In this document: in pieces, positions 1 through 7,780 of the stretch
How the letters are laid out: each line of letters starts with the position of its first letter
Numbering within the stretch: the stretch's first letter is position 1
From: JABMMZ01 sp040403495
GTDB taxonomy: Bacteria > Bacteroidota > Bacteroidia > NS11-12g > UBA955
NCBI GenBank assembly: GCA_040403495.1
Contig: JBBAKM010000016.1
Span: forward strand, 1-64,000
DNA length: 64,000 bases
Direction: 5' to 3'
Notes under the pieces: model-generated
Told to the model about the DNA's origin: nothing
Seen by the model: only the letters and a program-made list of their open reading frames with translations
Databases searched by the model: none
Position numbers and translations under genes: made by a program

Positions 1-208
1 AGGTTGTCATTCCACTACTTCAAAAGCGGGCGGTTATGCCTATGAAACATACGACGAAGTAATACTTTCTGCCAATAATGGTTCGCTAATTGGGGCTATC
101 AAACACCAATCAGGCTATAGCGCAATGCCCAAAGGAGGTTCAAAACTTAGTGATTGCCAAATCAGAAAAATTGAATCTTGGATTAGCAGTGGTGCTCCTA
201 ATAATTAA
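1..208 (+). CDS. C-terminal end of a monohaem c-type cytochrome (partial)
   Basis: The window opens inside this gene; frame 2 runs to a TAA at 206-208 and gives 68 residues. The first residues are Gly-Cys-His, the second half of a CxxCH haem-attachment motif whose first Cys lies outside the window. About 45 residues later comes Ala-Met-Pro-Lys-Gly-Gly, a plausible axial Met, then a Lys-Leu-Ser-Asp-Cys segment leading into a final helix ending Gly-Ala-Pro-Asn-Asn. That tail is typical of small periplasmic c-type cytochrome domains of the planctomycete-cytochrome-like group. The next gene starts 11 nt later on the same strand, so it is probably the upstream member of the OB-fold/YceI/barrel operon. 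Electron donor and acceptor cannot be told. Confidence 0.75.
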   Translation, partial: GCHSTTSKAGGYAYETYDEVILSANNGSLIGAIKHQSGYSAMPKGGSKLSDCQIRKIESWISSGAPNN

Positions 209-219
209 TTAATAATATA

Positions 220-648
220 ATGAAAAAAATAATAATTGCCATTGTTTTACTTGTAATTGCAGGGGTTTCTGCATACTACTACAGTGTAGCTTCTAAACAC
301 CCTGACCCGTTAAAATCGGACGATTATATTGCCGTTTCTTCTGTTCAATTGTATGCTGATTTTGAAAAAGATGAAGTTGCAGCCACCAAGAAATATGCTG
401 ATAAAACCCTAAAAGTGGATGGTGTAGTAACCAAAATTGAACTCAATGAAGAGCGTTACACGTTGTACCTAAACACAAACAATGAAATGGGAAATGTAAT
501 TTGTGAGATGAATGTGTCTGAAAATGAAAAATTATTGCCAATTATCAGTCAACCCAAGCAAATCGAAATTTATGGCACTTGTAATGGTTTTTTAATGGAT
601 GTCCAAATGAACAAATGTAAAGTTGGCAAAATTATTGATATAAAATAA
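220..648 (+). CDS. Membrane-anchored OB-fold protein (tRNA_anti-like family)
   Basis: 142 residues. Residues 2-22 form one hydrophobic helix, an uncleaved anchor or signal peptide, so the rest faces the periplasm. Residues about 45-140 look like the tRNA_anti-like OB fold of Bacteroidota: a segment on exclusion of Lys-rich helix, Val-Asp-Gly-Val-Val-Thr, then a Cys-containing strand and a final Gly-Thr-Cys-Asn-Gly near residue 122. Despite the family name there is no evidence that it binds tRNA. It lies 11 nt after the cytochrome gene and 5 nt before the YceI gene, so co-transcription is near certain. Function unknown; a ligand-binding role for the exported module is inference only. Confidence 0.7.
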   Translation: MKKIIIAIVLLVIAGVSAYYYSVASKHPDPLKSDDYIAVSSVQLYADFEKDEVAATKKYADKTLKVDGVVTKIELNEERYTLYLNTNNEMGNVICEMNVSENEKLLPIISQPKQIEIYGTCNGFLMDVQMNKCKVGKIIDIK

Positions 649-653
649 ACATC

Positions 654-1208
654 ATGAAACTAAAAATTGTATCCTTATTGCTTTTAAGCTTTGTTTTGAA
701 TTTTTCAATTGAAGCACAAACTTATTTCACAAAAACAGGCACTATAAAATTTGAATCGAAAACAAAGTTAGAAGATATTAAAGCTGAAAACAGAAAAGTA
801 TTGAGTGTATTAAATACTTCAACCGGAGCTTTGTCTTTTACACTTTTGATGAAGGCTTTTGATTTCCCTAACAAAATTATGCAAGACCATTTCAATGAGT
901 CCTATGCAGAGAGTGATTTGTATCCAAAAGCTTCATTTGCAGGTTCTATTTCTAACATCAAACAGATAGATTTTACTAAAAATGGAACTTACACTGCTAA
1001 TTTTACAGGTCAATTAACCATAAAAAATGTCACTAAAACCCTAAGCGACCAAGCCACTATTGTTGTAAAAGACGGTAAGATTTCTGCCACTTCAAAAATT
1101 AAAGTAAAACCAGCTGATTATAATTTTAAAATCCCTGCACCTGTTGTTGGTAAAATCGCTGATGAATTGGATGTTTTTATTCAATTAAATTACGAACCAA
1201 AAAAGTAA
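654..1208 (+). CDS. YceI-family periplasmic lipid-binding protein
   Basis: 184 residues with a clear signal peptide (charged Met-Lys-Leu-Lys, hydrophobic core to about residue 19, then Glu-Ala-Gln). The mature part begins with the YceI strand Gly-Thr-Ile-Lys-Phe-Glu-Ser and carries the family pattern of Phe-Pro-Asn, Ser-Phe-Ala-Gly and a Gly-Gln-Leu-Thr-Ile-Lys-Asn-Val-Thr-Lys strand. YceI proteins are lipocalin-like barrels that bind long isoprenoid chains such as quinone or polyprenyl precursors. The gene is 5 nt after the OB-fold gene and 1 nt before the barrel gene. Next to a cytochrome, an isoprenoid carrier in a respiratory or redox-stress role is plausible but unproven. Confidence 0.85.
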   Translation: MKLKIVSLLLLSFVLNFSIEAQTYFTKTGTIKFESKTKLEDIKAENRKVLSVLNTSTGALSFTLLMKAFDFPNKIMQDHFNESYAESDLYPKASFAGSISNIKQIDFTKNGTYTANFTGQLTIKNVTKTLSDQATIVVKDGKISATSKIKVKPADYNFKIPAPVVGKIADELDVFIQLNYEPKK

Positions 1209-1209
1209 A

Positions 1210-2148
1210 ATGAAACTAAATTTCACCCTTTTCTCATTATTGATTTTAATAGCCTCACCTGTGTGGTCTCAAATTGATACTACAACGCTAAAATCAGTTT
1301 CTACAACGCCTGGTTTGGTTGGAGATACGTCATCTTTACTTCCTGATATTAATATTTTTGAATTTGATCAACCGGATTATGTTAACAGTACTTTCAAAGG
1401 AAATAGAATAATTAATTCGCAAAGTATTGAAATGATGGGTAAGCAAAATTTAGATTTCAGAATCAGTCACCGTTTTGGGGCTATCAATTCTGGCGCTTAC
1501 GATTTGTTTGGCTTAGACCAAGCATACCAAAGAATGAGTTTTACTTATGGAATCAGTGATTTGGTGAATGTTGAAATTGGTCGTAGTTCTGTTAATAAAG
1601 TGTATGATGGTACCCTAAAGTTCAAATTAATGAGACAAGTAGTTAAAGATAAAAAACGCCCTGTGAGCATGGTTTTTTTATCCAATATTGCCGTTAATAC
1701 GATTAAAATTTCAGATCCCAATCAATCGCCTTATCCTTTCACTAACCGCTTGTTTTATACCCATCAGTTGTTAATTGCCCGTAAGTTCAACAAACATTTT
1801 TCTTTGCAATTAATGCCGACGGTGCTTCACCGAAATTTTATTGAAAATTCACAATATAAAAACACAACTTTTAATTTGGGAATTGGAGGAAGAAATAAAA
1901 TAAGCAAGAAAACTGCCATTACTTACGAATATTTTTATGTGTTACCCAATCAAATTAATGAGGTTAATAAGAACTCATTGTCTTTGGGGGTTGACATAGA
2001 AACAGGAGGACACGTGTTTCAATTGCACTTAACGAACAGTTTGGGTATGAACGAATTTTTGTTTCTTAACGAAACAAATGGCGATTGGCTGAAAGGTGGA
2101 ATTCATTTTGGATTCAATATTTCAAGGGTGTTTTATATCGGTAGATAA
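1210..2148 (+). CDS. DUF5777-type outer-membrane beta-barrel protein
   Basis: 312 residues with a signal peptide (residues 1-20, ending Val-Trp-Ser-Gln). After a Ser/Thr-rich linker, residues 60-312 alternate aromatic and small residues in strand-length blocks and end in an aromatic-rich strand (Val-Phe-Tyr-Ile-Gly-Arg), as outer-membrane barrels do. The His-Arg-Phe-Gly motif near residue 92, followed by Asp-Leu-Phe-Gly-Leu-Asp, fits the DUF5777 family as I remember it. It is the last gene of the cytochrome/OB-fold/YceI operon and begins 1 nt after YceI stops. No substrate can be assigned. Confidence 0.7.
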   Translation: MKLNFTLFSLLILIASPVWSQIDTTTLKSVSTTPGLVGDTSSLLPDINIFEFDQPDYVNSTFKGNRIINSQSIEMMGKQNLDFRISHRFGAINSGAYDLFGLDQAYQRMSFTYGISDLVNVEIGRSSVNKVYDGTLKFKLMRQVVKDKKRPVSMVFLSNIAVNTIKISDPNQSPYPFTNRLFYTHQLLIARKFNKHFSLQLMPTVLHRNFIENSQYKNTTFNLGIGGRNKISKKTAITYEYFYVLPNQINEVNKNSLSLGVDIETGGHVFQLHLTNSLGMNEFLFLNETNGDWLKGGIHFGFNISRVFYIGR

Positions 2149-2190
2149 GCCCGTTGTTTTAAATAATATACAGCAAGGTTCTCTTGTTTA

Positions 2191-2215
2191 AAACTCAAAG
2201 TATCTAATTGAGTTT
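2191..2215 (+). terminator. Possible weak hairpin after the YceI/barrel operon
   Basis: An 8-bp perfect stem (AAACTCAA at 2191-2198 with TTGAGTTT at 2208-2215) around a 9-nt loop lies between the barrel gene and the OmpA promoter. There is no T-run after it, so Rho-independent activity is doubtful. Confidence 0.3.
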
Positions 2216-2222
2216 CTTCACT

Positions 2223-2230
2223 TACCTTTG
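2223..2230 (+). promoter_or_regulatory. TAnnTTTG -7 box of the OmpA gene
   Basis: TACCTTTG matches the Bacteroidota -7 consensus TAnnTTTG. It ends 4 nt before the OmpA ATG, so the mRNA would be leaderless or nearly so. No good -33 TTTG is seen at 19-21 nt spacing. Confidence 0.6.
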
Positions 2231-2234
2231 ATAG

Positions 2235-3227
2235 ATGAATTATTTTTCGAAAGCCGTATTATTAAGTTTGACTTTGGTAGCCTGTGTGCCTCAAAGAAAG
2301 TTTGATGAATTGCAAGTCAAATTTGATGAATGTCAAGTTTCTAAAAAAGAATGTAAAGAACAGTTGATTTCCTCTCAATCTGCAAACGAAAAGTGTAACG
2401 AAAATAATAAAGGTTTAAAAACCAGAGTTTTAAGTTTACAAGCAGATTCATTAGAATGTTTTAATGCTTTGGAGCGAACTCAAAAGCTTTACCAACAATC
2501 TGAATCTACTTCTCAAAAAATTATAGACAATAACCGTTATGAAAACGAGAAATTAGCAAGAGAATTAAATGCCAAAAATGAAGCATTAAAAAGCAAAGAA
2601 AGTGAATTGAATGAAAAGGAATCAGCATTAATGTTGGTTCAAAATAAGAACAGGGATTTGTCAAGCACCTTGGCTCAAACAGAACAAGATTTAAAAAAGC
2701 GTGAATTGAGAGTTGCTGAATTGGAAGCAAAATTAAGAGCTAAAGACAGCGCAGTTAACGCACTAAAAGCAAACATACAAAAAGCATTATTAGGGTTTCA
2801 AAACCAAGGTTTGTCAGTGGAAATTAAAAATGGTAAAGTATACGTAAGTATGGAAGAAAAACTATTGTTCAAATCGGGTAGTATCGAGGTTGATCCCAAA
2901 GGAGTTGCGGCATTATTAGAACTTTCAAAAGCGCTCAACCAAAATGCTGATGTTTCTATCCTCGTAGAAGGTCACACCGACAATGTGCCAATGAAATCGC
3001 CTACTATCAAAGATAATTTAGATTTAAGTGTTTTAAGAGCTACTTCAATTGCTAGAATTATTACAAGTCAAGGTAGTGTAGACCCAACTAGAGTAATGTC
3101 TGCCGGAAGAGGAGAACACTTCCCAATTGACACGGCAAATACTCCTGAAGCCAGAGCTAAAAACAGAAGAACAGAAATTATTCTAACACCGAAATTAGAT
3201 GAATTGTTCTCTATTTTAGGGAATTAA
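2235..3227 (+). CDS. OmpA-family peptidoglycan-associated lipoprotein
   Basis: 330 residues. The N-terminus has a lipobox Leu-Val-Ala-Cys with the lipidated Cys at 17. Residues about 25-190 are a long, charged coiled coil with several Cys residues in its first part (Cys33, Cys40, Cys54). The C-terminal domain (about 205-325) is OmpA-like: Leu-Leu-Phe-Lys-Ser-Gly-Ser, then Val-Glu-Gly-His-Thr-Asp-Asn-Val-Pro and, at the end, Lys-Asn-Arg-Arg-Thr-Glu-Ile, the diaminopimelate-binding residues. It therefore tethers an outer-membrane-anchored rod to peptidoglycan. The start follows its own -7 box by 4 nt. rlmH begins 6 nt downstream and may be co-transcribed. Confidence 0.9.
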   Translation: MNYFSKAVLLSLTLVACVPQRKFDELQVKFDECQVSKKECKEQLISSQSANEKCNENNKGLKTRVLSLQADSLECFNALERTQKLYQQSESTSQKIIDNNRYENEKLARELNAKNEALKSKESELNEKESALMLVQNKNRDLSSTLAQTEQDLKKRELRVAELEAKLRAKDSAVNALKANIQKALLGFQNQGLSVEIKNGKVYVSMEEKLLFKSGSIEVDPKGVAALLELSKALNQNADVSILVEGHTDNVPMKSPTIKDNLDLSVLRATSIARIITSQGSVDPTRVMSAGRGEHFPIDTANTPEARAKNRRTEIILTPKLDELFSILGN

Positions 3228-3233
3228 TCTACA

Positions 3234-3701
3234 ATGGTTCATGTGAAATTAATAGTCATTGGAAAAACCAATGAGAACTATGTTAAGGAAGCAATAGAAA
3301 AGTATAAATTGCTTTTAAGCAAGTATTGTAAGTTTGAATTAATTGAAATTCCTGATGTTAAGAATGGAAACAAACTCCCGTCAGAGAAACTAAAAGTGGC
3401 GGAATCGGAATTGTTACAAACCTATATCAATCAGAAATCAATCACTGTTTTGTTGGATGAAAAAGGTAAGAAAATGAGCTCAGAAGAGTTTGCTGCCTTT
3501 TATCAAAAACAAACTATATTGTCTTCTAAAATCAATTTCATTATAGGCGGTTCATACGGATTTACAGAACAATTAAAGCAAGAAAGCTTGTGTATCTCAT
3601 TGTCATCAATGACCTTCAATCACCAAATGGTTCGCCCAATTTTAATGGAACAAGTGTTTAGAGCATACACTATTATTCACCAAACGGGATATCACCACTA
3701 A
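3234..3701 (+). CDS. rlmH: 23S rRNA (pseudouridine1915-N3)-methyltransferase
   Basis: 155 residues, the normal length for this SPOUT-fold methyltransferase. It methylates pseudouridine 1915 of helix 69 in 70S ribosomes using S-adenosylmethionine. The SAM-binding knot is visible as Phe-Ile-Ile-Gly-Gly-Ser-Tyr-Gly (about residues 101-108), followed by Leu-Ser-Ser-Met-Thr-Phe-Asn-His-Gln-Met-Val-Arg and the Glu-Gln-Val-Phe-Arg-Ala-Tyr helix. The C-terminus Gly-Tyr-His-His corresponds to the conserved tail that reaches into the partner active site. It starts 6 nt after the OmpA gene and converges with alaS, leaving 13 nt between stop codons. Confidence 0.95.
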   Translation: MVHVKLIVIGKTNENYVKEAIEKYKLLLSKYCKFELIEIPDVKNGNKLPSEKLKVAESELLQTYINQKSITVLLDEKGKKMSSEEFAAFYQKQTILSSKINFIIGGSYGFTEQLKQESLCISLSSMTFNHQMVRPILMEQVFRAYTIIHQTGYHH

Positions 3702-3714
3702 AAAAGTAGAGTTA

Positions 3715-6342
3715 TTAAAAACTAAGGTTTTGAGCAGCTTCTATGGCGCTTGGAATACCACTCAATAGTTTACCACCCGCAGTTGCATAAAAAGCTTGTC
3801 CGCCACCACCACCTTGAATGTGTGTCGCTAAGTCTTTGATTATTTTTTGGCAGTTGATATTTTGAGATTGCACTAAATCGTCGGAACAGAATACGGCAAG
3901 ATTAGGTTTGCTGTTTTGAACAAAGGCAACAATTCCCAAAATACTTTCATGTTCTTGGCGAAGTTGGAAACAAATATTTTTGATTTGTTCACCACTGATT
4001 TCACCCACATTGGCAGCAACAAATGGAATGTTATTTTTAGTTACTATCAACTGTTTCAATTGACTTTTTATTTGTTGTCCTTTTTCAGCTTCTAAAGATT
4101 CTAGTTTTTGTGCTAAATCCTTTTTTTCTTCTAATAATTTGTTAATAGCAGATTCAATATCTTTAGGTTGACCTAATTGCGCTTTTATTTTATTAATTAA
4201 AACCTCATTATGAAGGTTGAGCTCATCTACTTTTTCGGCACTAATAGCTTCTATTCTTCGAACTCCTGCTGCCACCGAGCTTTCTGATAATATTTTAAAA
4301 GAACGTATTTGTCCTGTATTTTTCACGTGAGTTCCACCACAAAGCTCAACAGAATATAGATTGTCAAAAGTAATAACTCTAACCGTGTCACCATATTTTT
4401 CGCCAAACAATGCAGTTGCACCTAATTGTTCTGTCGCAACTTTAATCGGAACCATTCTTTGTTCATTTAAGTCAATATTTTCTTGAATTTTAGAATTTAC
4501 AATAGCTTCTATCGCCGTTAGTTCTTCATCACTTACTTTGGTAAAATGGTTAAAGTCAAATCTTAGGTATTCTTCATTCACCAAACTGCCTTTTTGAGCA
4601 ATGTGTGTACCCAAAACTTGTTTAAGTGCCGCGTGTAATAGGTGAGTAGCAGAGTGGTTATTGCTTGTAAGTTGTCGTTTTTTTAGGTCAACTTTCACAC
4701 TAAAACTTTGGTTTTTGTTTTCAGGCAATTTATCACACAAATGAACAATAAGGTCATTTTCTTTTTGTGTGTCCAAAATCTGTATTAATTCATCATTGAC
4801 AATTCCTGTCATTGTGCCTTTGTCACCAACCTGACCACCACTTTCGCCATAAAAAGGAGTTACATTAAAAACCAACTGAAATTGTTCTTTGTTTTTAATG
4901 GTCATTGTTCTGTATTTTACAATTTTTACAGTAGCTTCAGTAAAGTCATAACCAATAAATTCTTCTTGGTCATCGTCTAATAAATAATGCCAATCGCCAG
5001 TCGATTTTTCAGCATCTTTTTGACTTCTTTTTCTTTGTTCGTTTAATAAAATTTGAAAACCATCCAAATCAACAGAGATGCCACTTTCTGAACAAATTAA
5101 TTGGGTTAAATCGATAGGGAAACCAAAAGTATCATAAAGTTCAAAAGCTCTTTCGGCATTAAGTTGTTCCGGTTGTTTGGCCAAATAAGTAGATATTTTT
5201 TCGAGTCCTATTGACAGGGTTTTCAAAAATGTATTTTCTTCCTCTTGAATCACTCTTGAAACAAAAGATTCTTGCGCTTTTAATTCTGGAAATACAGTGC
5301 CAAATTCATGGTTCAAAATAGGTAACAGTTGGTAAACAAAAGGCGTTTTAATTCCTAAGTAACTGTATCCATATCTGATGGCACGTCTTAATATCCTTCT
5401 TATTACATAACCTGCGCCATTGTTTGAAGGAAGCTGACCATCTGCAATGGTAAATGTAACCGCTCTAACATGGTCCGCTATTACTCTAAAGGCGATGTCT
5501 TTTTTGGTGTCTAATCCTTCGTATTGATAGCCTGTTAGTTTTTCTATTTCTTTGATTATTGGGGCAAATATATCTGTGTCATAGTTGGATTTTTTATCTT
5601 GCAATACACGGGTCAATCGTTCAAATCCCATTCCTGTATCCACATGTTGCGAAGGGAGTTTTTCAAGAGAACCGTCGGCTTTACGGTTAAACTCCATGAA
5701 AACATTGTTCCAAACTTCAATGACCTCAGGATGGTCGTTGTTTACTAATAATGCGCCATTTATAGCCTTTCTGTCTTCCTCAGAACGTAAGTCAACGTGT
5801 ATTTCAGAACATGGTCCACAGGGTCCTGTGTCGCCCATTTCCCAAAAATTGTCTTTTTTATTGCCTTTTAGTATTCTTGATGGGTCAATTAATGCAGACC
5901 AATATTGGTAAGATTCATTGTCAAATTCTAATCCTTCGCTTGCATCGCCTTCAAAAACGCTAACATAAAGTCTGTTTTTATCAATTTTGTAAACTTCAGT
6001 CAACAGCTCCCAACTCCATTCTATTGCTTCTTTTTTAAAGTAATCGCCAAAGCTCCAATTACCCAACATTTCAAACAAGGTGTGGTGGTAATGGTCTACC
6101 CCAACTTCCTCTAAATCATTGTGTTTGCCACTTACACGTAAGCACTTTTGAGTGTCTGCAATTCTGTTGTATGGCGCTCTTTTGTTCCCTAGGAAATAAT
6201 CTTTAAATTGATTCATTCCTGCGTTCGTGAACATTAAAGTTGGGTCGTTTTTGATAACCACAGGAGCAGAGGGAACAATGTGGTGATTCTTTCTCTCGAA
6301 AAACTCTAAAAAAGTGTGTCTTATTTCTTTGGCGCTTAACAT
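3715..6342 (-). CDS. alaS: Alanyl-tRNA synthetase
   Basis: 875 residues from the ATG at 6342, close to the 876 of E. coli. An in-frame ATG 60 nt further upstream would add 20 residues that do not resemble AlaRS, whereas Met-Leu-Ser-Ala-Lys-Glu-Ile-Arg begins like the family. Order: class II catalytic core (Thr-Asn-Ala-Gly-Met-Asn-Gln-Phe-Lys-Asp motif near residue 43), tRNA-recognition domain, editing domain with zinc ligands HxxxH (about 559-563) and Cys667/His671 in Cys-Gly-Gly-Thr-His, then a coiled coil and a C-terminal DHHA1-type domain with five consecutive Gly. It charges tRNA-Ala and edits Ser/Gly mischarging. It is divergent from the M23 peptidase gene. Confidence 0.97.
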   Translation of the reverse strand: MLSAKEIRHTFLEFFERKNHHIVPSAPVVIKNDPTLMFTNAGMNQFKDYFLGNKRAPYNRIADTQKCLRVSGKHNDLEEVGVDHYHHTLFEMLGNWSFGDYFKKEAIEWSWELLTEVYKIDKNRLYVSVFEGDASEGLEFDNESYQYWSALIDPSRILKGNKKDNFWEMGDTGPCGPCSEIHVDLRSEEDRKAINGALLVNNDHPEVIEVWNNVFMEFNRKADGSLEKLPSQHVDTGMGFERLTRVLQDKKSNYDTDIFAPIIKEIEKLTGYQYEGLDTKKDIAFRVIADHVRAVTFTIADGQLPSNNGAGYVIRRILRRAIRYGYSYLGIKTPFVYQLLPILNHEFGTVFPELKAQESFVSRVIQEEENTFLKTLSIGLEKISTYLAKQPEQLNAERAFELYDTFGFPIDLTQLICSESGISVDLDGFQILLNEQRKRSQKDAEKSTGDWHYLLDDDQEEFIGYDFTEATVKIVKYRTMTIKNKEQFQLVFNVTPFYGESGGQVGDKGTMTGIVNDELIQILDTQKENDLIVHLCDKLPENKNQSFSVKVDLKKRQLTSNNHSATHLLHAALKQVLGTHIAQKGSLVNEEYLRFDFNHFTKVSDEELTAIEAIVNSKIQENIDLNEQRMVPIKVATEQLGATALFGEKYGDTVRVITFDNLYSVELCGGTHVKNTGQIRSFKILSESSVAAGVRRIEAISAEKVDELNLHNEVLINKIKAQLGQPKDIESAINKLLEEKKDLAQKLESLEAEKGQQIKSQLKQLIVTKNNIPFVAANVGEISGEQIKNICFQLRQEHESILGIVAFVQNSKPNLAVFCSDDLVQSQNINCQKIIKDLATHIQGGGGGQAFYATAGGKLLSGIPSAIEAAQNLSF

Positions 6343-6363
6343 ACAATTATTAAAATATTCTAT

Positions 6364-6371
6364 TATTTTTG
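6364..6371 (+). promoter_or_regulatory. Possible -7 box for the M23 peptidase gene
   Basis: TATTTTTG on the forward strand fits TAnnTTTG and ends 52 nt before the peptidase ATG. It overlaps the alaS leader, so the two divergent promoters would cross. There is no clear -33 partner. Confidence 0.35.
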
Positions 6372-6391
6372 AAAATTCAATTTTAAGGTTG

Positions 6392-6399
6392 CAAAAGTA
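6392..6399 (-). promoter_or_regulatory. TAnnTTTG -7 box of alaS
   Basis: On the reverse strand the box reads TACTTTTG and ends 49 nt before the alaS ATG at 6342. That gives a normal short leader and supports the downstream start over the upstream in-frame ATG, which would lie close to the transcription start. Confidence 0.55.
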
Positions 6400-6423
6400 C
6401 AAAATACATTACAGTAATTAAGC

Positions 6424-7398
6424 ATGGCAAAGACCAAATATTTCTTTAATCCCAAAACCCTCAGTTATGAGAAATATAAATTAAGCCGTTGGGTCTTGTT
6501 GCTCCGTGGTATTGGTGTTTTTTCGTTTTCAATTATTTTGGGTTTTGTTTTCTTTTTATTGTTCTCTCGCTTTGTGGACTCTCCGGGTGAAAAGAAACTA
6601 AAATCTGCAAACTATGACTTAGTAGCAGAATTGGAAAGTATCAATTTGCAGTTAAATATGTTGAACAATGAACTCAGCAAGTTAAAAGAAAAAGATGTCA
6701 ATGTGTACCGTTCAATTTATGAAACAGAACCACCTGCGGAAAAAGGGTCTTACGCTGACAATGCAAAAATGCTCGAAAAATATTCAGCGTTAAGGAAATT
6801 ACCTAATTCGGAATTGTTGATTGAATTGACTCAGAAATTGGATAAAATTCAGTCGTTATACGCACAACAAAACAAAAGTTTCGACCAATTATTGATGTTG
6901 GCAAAAACAAAAAAAGATTTTTTGGCAAGAATTCCTGCCATCCAACCTGTTGCTAACAAAAAATTAGAAAGAATAGGTTCAGGTTTTGGATACCGTCAAG
7001 ATCCTTTTTACAGAACCCAACGATTCCATGCAGGAATCGACTTTACAGCACCAAGAGGCGTAGAGGTTTATGCCACAGCAGATGGTGTAATCTCATTGGT
7101 GCAATCAGATATTTGGGGATATGGTAAACACATTCGCATTAACCATGGCAATGGATATGAGACATTGTACGCGCATTTAAGCAAGTTCAGTGTGGCTCGT
7201 GGGGCCAAAGTAAAACGCGGTCAGTTAATCGGTTTGGTGGGTAGCACAGGAAAGTCAACAGCGCCACACTTGCATTACGAAGTGCACAAAAACGGACAAC
7301 CAATCAATCCAGCCTTTTTCTTTTACAACGATTTGACCAACGAGGAATACCAATTGATGTTGGAAAGAGCCTCAGCACCTAACCAATCATTCGACTAA
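6424..7398 (+). CDS. Membrane-anchored M23 (LytM-type) peptidase
   Basis: 324 residues. One transmembrane helix at about 23-47, a periplasmic coiled coil at about 60-110, then a LytM/M23 metallopeptidase domain from about 185. Zinc ligands are present: His202 and Asp206 in His-Ala-Gly-Ile-Asp-Phe and the His282-x-His284 motif in His-Leu-His-Tyr-Glu-Val, with the Ala-Thr-Ala-Asp-Gly-Val strand between. The catalytic set looks intact, so it probably cleaves peptidoglycan cross-bridges, or regulates a cell-wall machine like the MreC-linked M23 proteins of Bacteroidota. Its stop overlaps the next start (TAATG), coupling it to the MerR gene. Confidence 0.88.
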   Translation: MAKTKYFFNPKTLSYEKYKLSRWVLLLRGIGVFSFSIILGFVFFLLFSRFVDSPGEKKLKSANYDLVAELESINLQLNMLNNELSKLKEKDVNVYRSIYETEPPAEKGSYADNAKMLEKYSALRKLPNSELLIELTQKLDKIQSLYAQQNKSFDQLLMLAKTKKDFLARIPAIQPVANKKLERIGSGFGYRQDPFYRTQRFHAGIDFTAPRGVEVYATADGVISLVQSDIWGYGKHIRINHGNGYETLYAHLSKFSVARGAKVKRGQLIGLVGSTGKSTAPHLHYEVHKNGQPINPAFFFYNDLTNEEYQLMLERASAPNQSFD

Positions 7399-7742
7399 TG
7401 CCAAAACTAAAAGACGATACAATAACCGAGAAGTTATATTACAGAATGGGAGAGGTTTCCAAGCTGATTGGAGTGGCACCTTCTTTGCTTAGATTTTGGG
7501 AAAAAGAGTTTGATTGCCTTAAAAACATAGAGAAAAACAGAAAAGGAGACCGTTTGTACACCGCCAAAAATATTGAAGATTTAAAGATGATTTTTCATCT
7601 AGTTAAAGAGAAGGGATATACACTCAGTGGGGCGAATGAATACTTGGGTGGATATGTAAATGAAAAGGATAAAAAAATGGAAATCGTAAAAAGTTTAGAG
7701 GTTTTGAAAAGGTTTTTTGAAGAATTGAAACAAAATTTATAA
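7398..7742 (+). CDS. MerR-family DNA-binding protein
   Basis: 114 residues. Residues 13-80 form a MerR winged helix: Tyr-Tyr-Arg-Met-Gly-Glu-Val-Ser-Lys-Leu-Ile-Gly-Val, then Leu-Arg-Phe-Trp-Glu-Lys-Glu-Phe and the wing Arg-Leu-Tyr-Thr. The usual effector-binding C-terminal domain is missing; only a short dimerisation-like helix with Phe-Phe-Glu-Glu-Leu follows. The gene overlaps the M23 peptidase stop by 1 nt, a pairing I know from other Bacteroidota. Its target is unknown. The promoter of the next gene overlaps its stop codon. Confidence 0.85.
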   Translation: MPKLKDDTITEKLYYRMGEVSKLIGVAPSLLRFWEKEFDCLKNIEKNRKGDRLYTAKNIEDLKMIFHLVKEKGYTLSGANEYLGGYVNEKDKKMEIVKSLEVLKRFFEELKQNL

Positions 7743-7747
7743 CTTTG
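7716..7747 (+). promoter_or_regulatory. Promoter (TTTG-N20-TAACTTTG) of the coiled-coil gene
   Basis: A -33 TTTG at 7716-7719 and a -7 TAACTTTG at 7740-7747 are separated by 20 nt, the spacing expected for the Bacteroidota primary sigma factor. The -7 box overlaps the merR-type stop codon and lies 33 nt before the ATG at 7781. Confidence 0.65.
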
Positions 7748-7780
7748 TTGAATAAATAAATAAAAATAATCAATCATCGT

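Noticed and set aside
5585..5911. Forward-strand open frame of 108 codons inside alaS
   Set aside because: It lies fully antisense to the conserved AlaRS catalytic core and shows no independent signals.
6343..6402. Upstream ATG of alaS adding 20 residues
   Set aside because: It is next to the likely transcription start and the added residues do not resemble AlaRS; the ATG at 6342 gives the family N-terminus.
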